Positions 60,866 to 64,000 of a stretch of DNA of 64,000 bases are shown piece by piece (position 1 is the first letter of the stretch; every line of letters starts with the position of its first letter). Origin of the DNA: an uncultured Lachnospiraceae bacterium (lineage in GTDB: Bacteria; Bacillota; Clostridia; Lachnospirales; Lachnospiraceae); the NCBI GenBank assembly GCA_944377405.1, contig CALWES010000001.1, forward strand, positions 248,001-312,000. The letters are read 5' to 3'. A program made the translations under genes and the position numbers. The notes beneath the pieces were generated by a model, which did no database searches, had not been told where the DNA came from, and was given only the letters and a program-made list of their open reading frames with translations.

Positions 60866-61984
60866 CTACCGTTTCCTGTAATATCCGTTCATGGGAGAAG
60901 CGGCAAAGCCCTGCAGCTCCAACCGGAGAAGGATCGCAGAAAGCTCCGGAACGCCGATTCCCGTCCGCTCGGAGATGGCATCCATATGCTGCTCCGACGA
61001 ATCGAGGCAACTATACACTATTTTTTCCGGCTTTGCAAGTGCGGAAATATTTTTGGGTTCCTCCGAAAGGCCCTCCCGTTCCCGGATCCCCAGGCTGTCC
61101 AGCACGTCTTCCGGGTCCGTCAGCACCGAGGCCCCGTCCTTCAGAAGGGCGTTGCAGCCCTTTCCCAGGGGATCGTCGATCCGTCCCGGAAGGGCAAAGA
61201 TCTCCTTGCCCTGATCCAGGGCATTGGACACGGTGATGGCGGTCCCGCTGCGCTCCCTGGCCTCCAGCACCAGAAGCACGTCGCAAAGTCCTGCAATGAT
61301 CCGGTTCCGCAGGATAAACCGGTATGGCAGAGGCGCGCTCCCCGGAGGAAATTCCGACAGAAGGCCTCCCTGGCCTGCTGCCATCTGTCTGAAGATATGC
61401 CGGTTCTCTCTTGGATAGCAGACATCCACGCCGCAGCCCAGCACCGCAAAGCTCTCCTTCCCCGCCGCAAGAGCCGCTTCCTGTGCTTCCCCGTCGATCC
61501 CTGCCGCCATGCCGCTGATGACCTGGACCCCGGAAAGGGCCAGGGCCCTGCCGAACCTGGCCGCCATCTGCCTGCCGTATTCCGTGCACATCCTGGCGCC
61601 GATGATGGCGGCAGTCCTTTTTTCCTCTGAGGGAAGCTTTCCCCTGACATAAAGGACATAGGGCCTGTCCTCCAGGGGAAGGAGCCGGCCGGGGTAATCC
61701 GGATCCAGCACCGTTACCACTCTGGTGCCTGTGGTCCAAAGCCCCTCGTATTCCCGGAGGATCCGTTCCTCCTGATCCCTGCGCCTGTCATAATGTAAAA
61801 GGAGCTCCCTGCTCTTTCCCCGATCCCGGAGGATCCCGTAGCGGATATATTCCTCCGTGGGCATCCGGTAGGCATCCTCAAAGCTTCCGGCAAACTCGTA
61901 CATCTTCTTCAGAAGCCCCTGATGCATTCCTTCTATATGATTCAGCAGATAAAGGGCTCTCTTCTCCCTGTTTTCATTCAGCAT
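60866..61984 (-). CDS. dprA: DNA-processing protein DprA
   Basis: Loads RecA on incoming single-stranded DNA during transformation. 372 residues from ATG 61984 (GGAGG eight bases upstream; an earlier ATG lies inside comM). N-terminal SAM-like helices, then the Rossmann domain with IIGARMCTEYGRQMAARFG, SGMAAGIDGEAQEAAL, VLGCGVDVCYPRENR and VVLEARERSG-like LVLEARERSGTAITVSNAL, and a C-terminal winged-helix part. Overlaps the comM end by 11 bp. Confidence 0.95.
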   Translation of the reverse strand: MLNENREKRALYLLNHIEGMHQGLLKKMYEFAGSFEDAYRMPTEEYIRYGILRDRGKSRELLLHYDRRRDQEERILREYEGLWTTGTRVVTVLDPDYPGRLLPLEDRPYVLYVRGKLPSEEKRTAAIIGARMCTEYGRQMAARFGRALALSGVQVISGMAAGIDGEAQEAALAAGKESFAVLGCGVDVCYPRENRHIFRQMAAGQGGLLSEFPPGSAPLPYRFILRNRIIAGLCDVLLVLEARERSGTAITVSNALDQGKEIFALPGRIDDPLGKGCNALLKDGASVLTDPEDVLDSLGIREREGLSEEPKNISALAKPEKIVYSCLDSSEQHMDAISERTGIGVPELSAILLRLELQGFAASPMNGYYRKR

Positions 61985-63554
61985 TCCGTTCTCCTCCCCA
62001 CAGTCTGTCTTCAAAGCTCCTTAAGCTCACTGCCTCCAGAAGCTGCTCCTGTCCGATATCTTCTCTGCCCGCCATGTCCGCCAGGGTCCTGGCCACCCGC
62101 AGCACCTTGTGGTAGGTTCTTAAGGACAGTCCCTTCTTTTCATAGATGCGGCGCATCAGCTCCTCCGTCTCCCCCGTAAGGCGGCAGAAGCGCTCCGTTT
62201 CCTCCGGCGTCATCTCGCTGTTATACCTGGTGCTGCCGCAGTCCCGGAAACGGTGCTTCTGTATCTCATAGACCTGCTCCACCCGCCCTCTGATCACCTG
62301 GGAGGACTCCCCCGCCCTTTCCCCGGACAGCGCCCCGTACTCCACGGGCCTGGCTTCTGCACAGATATCGATCCGCTCCAGGATGGGTTTTGAAAGCCTG
62401 CCCTGATACATGCGGATCTGGGCAGGGGTGCATCTGCAGCGCTTCCGGTCCGGGTAAAATCCGCAGGGGCAGTTGTTGCAGGCTGCCACCAGGGAAAAAT
62501 CCGCCGGAAATTCATAGACGCCCCGAAGTCTGGTCAGCAGCACCCGCCGTTCCTCCAGCGGTTCCCGGAGGGCCTCGATCACCTCCCGCCGGAACAGGGG
62601 AAGCTCATCCAGGAAGAGAACGCCCTTTGCAGAAAGGGATACCTCCCCGGGCCTTACGGGATTGCCGCCTCCCAGAAGGGCCGGAAGGGAGCTGGCGTGA
62701 TGAGGCGCCCGGAAGGGCCGCCTCTTAAGGAGGGGCTGATCCTCCGGCAGAAGCCCGCAGATGCTGTAGAGCTTTGTCAGCTGGATCTGCTCCTCCCTGG
62801 TAAGCTCCGGCATGATCCCCGGGATCCTTCTGGCGATCATGGTCTTGCCGCTGCCTGCTGCCCCGGAAAGAAGCAGGTTATGGCGTCCGCTTACGGCCAC
62901 CTCCGCTGCCCGCTTCAGATAGGCCTGGCCCCGGATATCTGAAAAATCCGGAAGCTTCTCCCCTTCCCTGTCCTCTTCCGACTTCTGTACCGCCTCCGGA
63001 ACCCTCATGGCAAGGCTCCCCTCCCGGGTAAAAAGCTCCATGAGCTCCTGGATATTCCGGACGCCGACCACCAGGATATCCGGCACCAGGGCAGCTTCCC
63101 GGGCATTGCCGTAAGGGACCACCACGCCCTTCATGCCCCCGCGCCTTAAGGCGTCCGTCATGGGAAGGACACCCCGCACAGGTTTTAAGCTTCCGTCAAG
63201 CCCCAGCTCCCCCAAGAAGGCAAAGGAAGCAAGGAGGGTGCGTCCCCGCTCCGAGATTTCCTTTTCCTCCAGGATCCCGGAAGCTGCCAGCACCGCCGTC
63301 AGGATGGAAAGATCGAATCCGGTCCCTTCCTTTTTCCTTCCCGCCGGTGAGATATTGATGGTAACCTTCCTGGGCTTTAGGCTGAGGCCGCTGTTCCGGA
63401 TGGCGGTAAAGACCCGGTACTGGGCTTCCTTCGTTTCCGGGGAAAGAGCCCCCGTAAGGTAGACCCCCGGGAGGCCTGTTCCGCTGTCTGCCTCCGTTTC
63501 CGCCAGAAATCCCTGAACGCCAAAAAGGCCTGCGCATCTGATTTTCGCAAACAT
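61974..63554 (-). CDS. comM: YifB/ComM family AAA ATPase (Mg-chelatase-like)
   Basis: Hexameric helicase promoting branch migration during transformation in the species studied. 526 residues: N-terminal Lon-like S5 domain (MFAKIRCAGLFGVQGFLAE, NISPAGRKKEG), Mg-chelatase AAA core with Walker A GAAGSGKTMIARR and LFLDELPLF, a CNNCPCGFYPDRKRCRC zinc-like element, and the C-terminal lid LRTYHKVLRVARTLADM. AAGGAGGAG precedes the ATG. Next to dprA, as in many Firmicutes, forming a competence pair. Confidence 0.94.
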   Translation of the reverse strand: MFAKIRCAGLFGVQGFLAETEADSGTGLPGVYLTGALSPETKEAQYRVFTAIRNSGLSLKPRKVTINISPAGRKKEGTGFDLSILTAVLAASGILEEKEISERGRTLLASFAFLGELGLDGSLKPVRGVLPMTDALRRGGMKGVVVPYGNAREAALVPDILVVGVRNIQELMELFTREGSLAMRVPEAVQKSEEDREGEKLPDFSDIRGQAYLKRAAEVAVSGRHNLLLSGAAGSGKTMIARRIPGIMPELTREEQIQLTKLYSICGLLPEDQPLLKRRPFRAPHHASSLPALLGGGNPVRPGEVSLSAKGVLFLDELPLFRREVIEALREPLEERRVLLTRLRGVYEFPADFSLVAACNNCPCGFYPDRKRCRCTPAQIRMYQGRLSKPILERIDICAEARPVEYGALSGERAGESSQVIRGRVEQVYEIQKHRFRDCGSTRYNSEMTPEETERFCRLTGETEELMRRIYEKKGLSLRTYHKVLRVARTLADMAGREDIGQEQLLEAVSLRSFEDRLWGGERNAE

Positions 63555-63574
63555 ACTGCTCCTCCTTATCTGCA

Positions 63575-63615
63575 GGAAACGGAAAAGAGGGGTACCTGCC
63601 CCTTTTTCCGCTTCC
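63575..63615. terminator. Long hairpin between pseudouridine synthase gene and comM
   Basis: About 16 paired bases: GGAAACGGAAAAGAGGGG against CCCCTTTTTCCGCTTCC around TACCTG. The core AGGGG/CCCCT is followed by T-rich sequence on both strands, so it may terminate either way. Confidence 0.65.
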
Positions 63616-63621
63616 GGCCTG

Positions 63622-64000
63622 TTATTCTGTTTTCATTACTTTCTGGAAAACCTCAGGGATTGCAGCCTGAAAGATCTGCCCTGACAGATGGGAAAGTGGT
63701 TCCTGGACCCTCTCCGGCATATGCAGCTCATGGGAATGGAGCAGCTGGGAAGAAATGCCGAAGCGTCTTTTCAATTTCCCGTTAAGGACCGGGTCCCCGT
63801 ATTTCGGGTCACCCAGGACGGGATGTCCCAGGCTGGCCAGATGGGCCCGGATCTGATGTGTTTTTCCTGTTATGAGAAGGATCCGGAGAAGGGTATATTC
63901 TCCGTTTCCCCTGATGGGTTCATAGGCGGTCTCAATGGCTTCCGCCCCCGGAAAGGGCTGCTGCCGCACCACCGCCCGGTTGGTGCTTTCATCTTTATAC
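63622..64000 (-). CDS. RluC/RluD-type pseudouridine synthase (N-terminus outside window)
   Basis: Only the C-terminal 125 or so residues are in the window; the frame is open to 64000 ([16 protein letters not shown] at the edge). [28 protein letters not shown] is the diagnostic C-terminal motif of RluA-superfamily synthases that modify 23S rRNA or tRNA uridines. The catalytic HRLD motif would lie beyond the edge, so the exact member cannot be named. Confidence 0.88.
   Translation of the reverse strand, partial: YKDESTNRAVVRQQPFPGAEAIETAYEPIRGNGEYTLLRILLITGKTHQIRAHLASLGHPVLGDPKYGDPVLNGKLKRRFGISSQLLHSHELHMPERVQEPLSHLSGQIFQAAIPEVFQKVMKTE

Noticed and set aside
58673..61630. 985-codon open frame on the plus strand
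   Set aside because: Lies antisense to rimP, topA and dprA, which have clear family motifs. Its product is Leu/His-rich with no recognisable domain, as expected for the complement of GC-biased codons.

Overview
The window reads as chromosomal DNA of a low-to-mid GC anaerobic Firmicute, most likely Lachnospiraceae (Clostridia). Grounds: gene families typical of that group (M42 peptidase, NrnA-type DHH protein, DUF6273-like and SpaA/Cna-B surface proteins, class B sortase, CW-binding repeats), the Gram-positive order rimP-nusA-ylxQ-infB-rbfA-nrnA-truB-ribF-rpsO-pnp, a CIRCE-controlled groESL operon, and many sigma-A promoters with an extended -10 (TGCTATAAT type). Nearly all genes are on the minus strand; only tcdA, sotB and one tRNA-Pro are on the plus strand. 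No phage, transposase or CRISPR array is visible.

Layout, left to right. 1-15.4 kb is housekeeping: nadE (cut by the left edge), tcdA, an M42 aminopeptidase, guaB, sotB, a sugar acetyltransferase, mgsA, a cluster of short palindromic repeats, groL-groS, a YczE-like membrane protein with a MATE exporter, ilvE, a coiled-coil envelope protein, cytidine deaminase, a probable 6S RNA with its own promoter and terminator, and a nitroreductase gene broken by a one-base frameshift in a G6 run. A tRNA-Pro lies at 15.6 kb.

15.7-35.5 kb is the accessory region and the most unusual part. From one strong promoter at about 35.49 kb run a secreted DUF6273-like protein, a GLUG-repeat protein with C-terminal wall-binding repeats, and a 4326-codon open frame. 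That frame encodes a giant SpaA/Cna-B repeat adhesin which, after a complete sorting signal (VPKTG, membrane segment, KRRRK tail), continues without a stop through three more membrane segments into a class B sortase domain with His, Cys and Arg in place. Substrate and sortase are one polypeptide. A sensor histidine kinase follows. I know of no described protein with this architecture; it is the main candidate for a new system.

35.5-50.5 kb holds a second MATE exporter, an aminopeptidase P, a HAD phosphatase, feoAB, a GIY-YIG protein, an OmpR-type response regulator without a kinase next to it, a compact UvrD-like helicase, a CAP-domain surface protein behind a strong attenuator-like hairpin, gltX, an M14 carboxypeptidase and pnp.

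50.7-64 kb is the translation and competence cluster: rpsO, a fused TruB-RibF gene, nrnA, rbfA, infB, ylxQ, nusA, a RimP that lacks its C-terminal domain (with ylxR absent from its usual place), topA, dprA, the comM/yifB gene and a pseudouridine synthase cut by the right edge.
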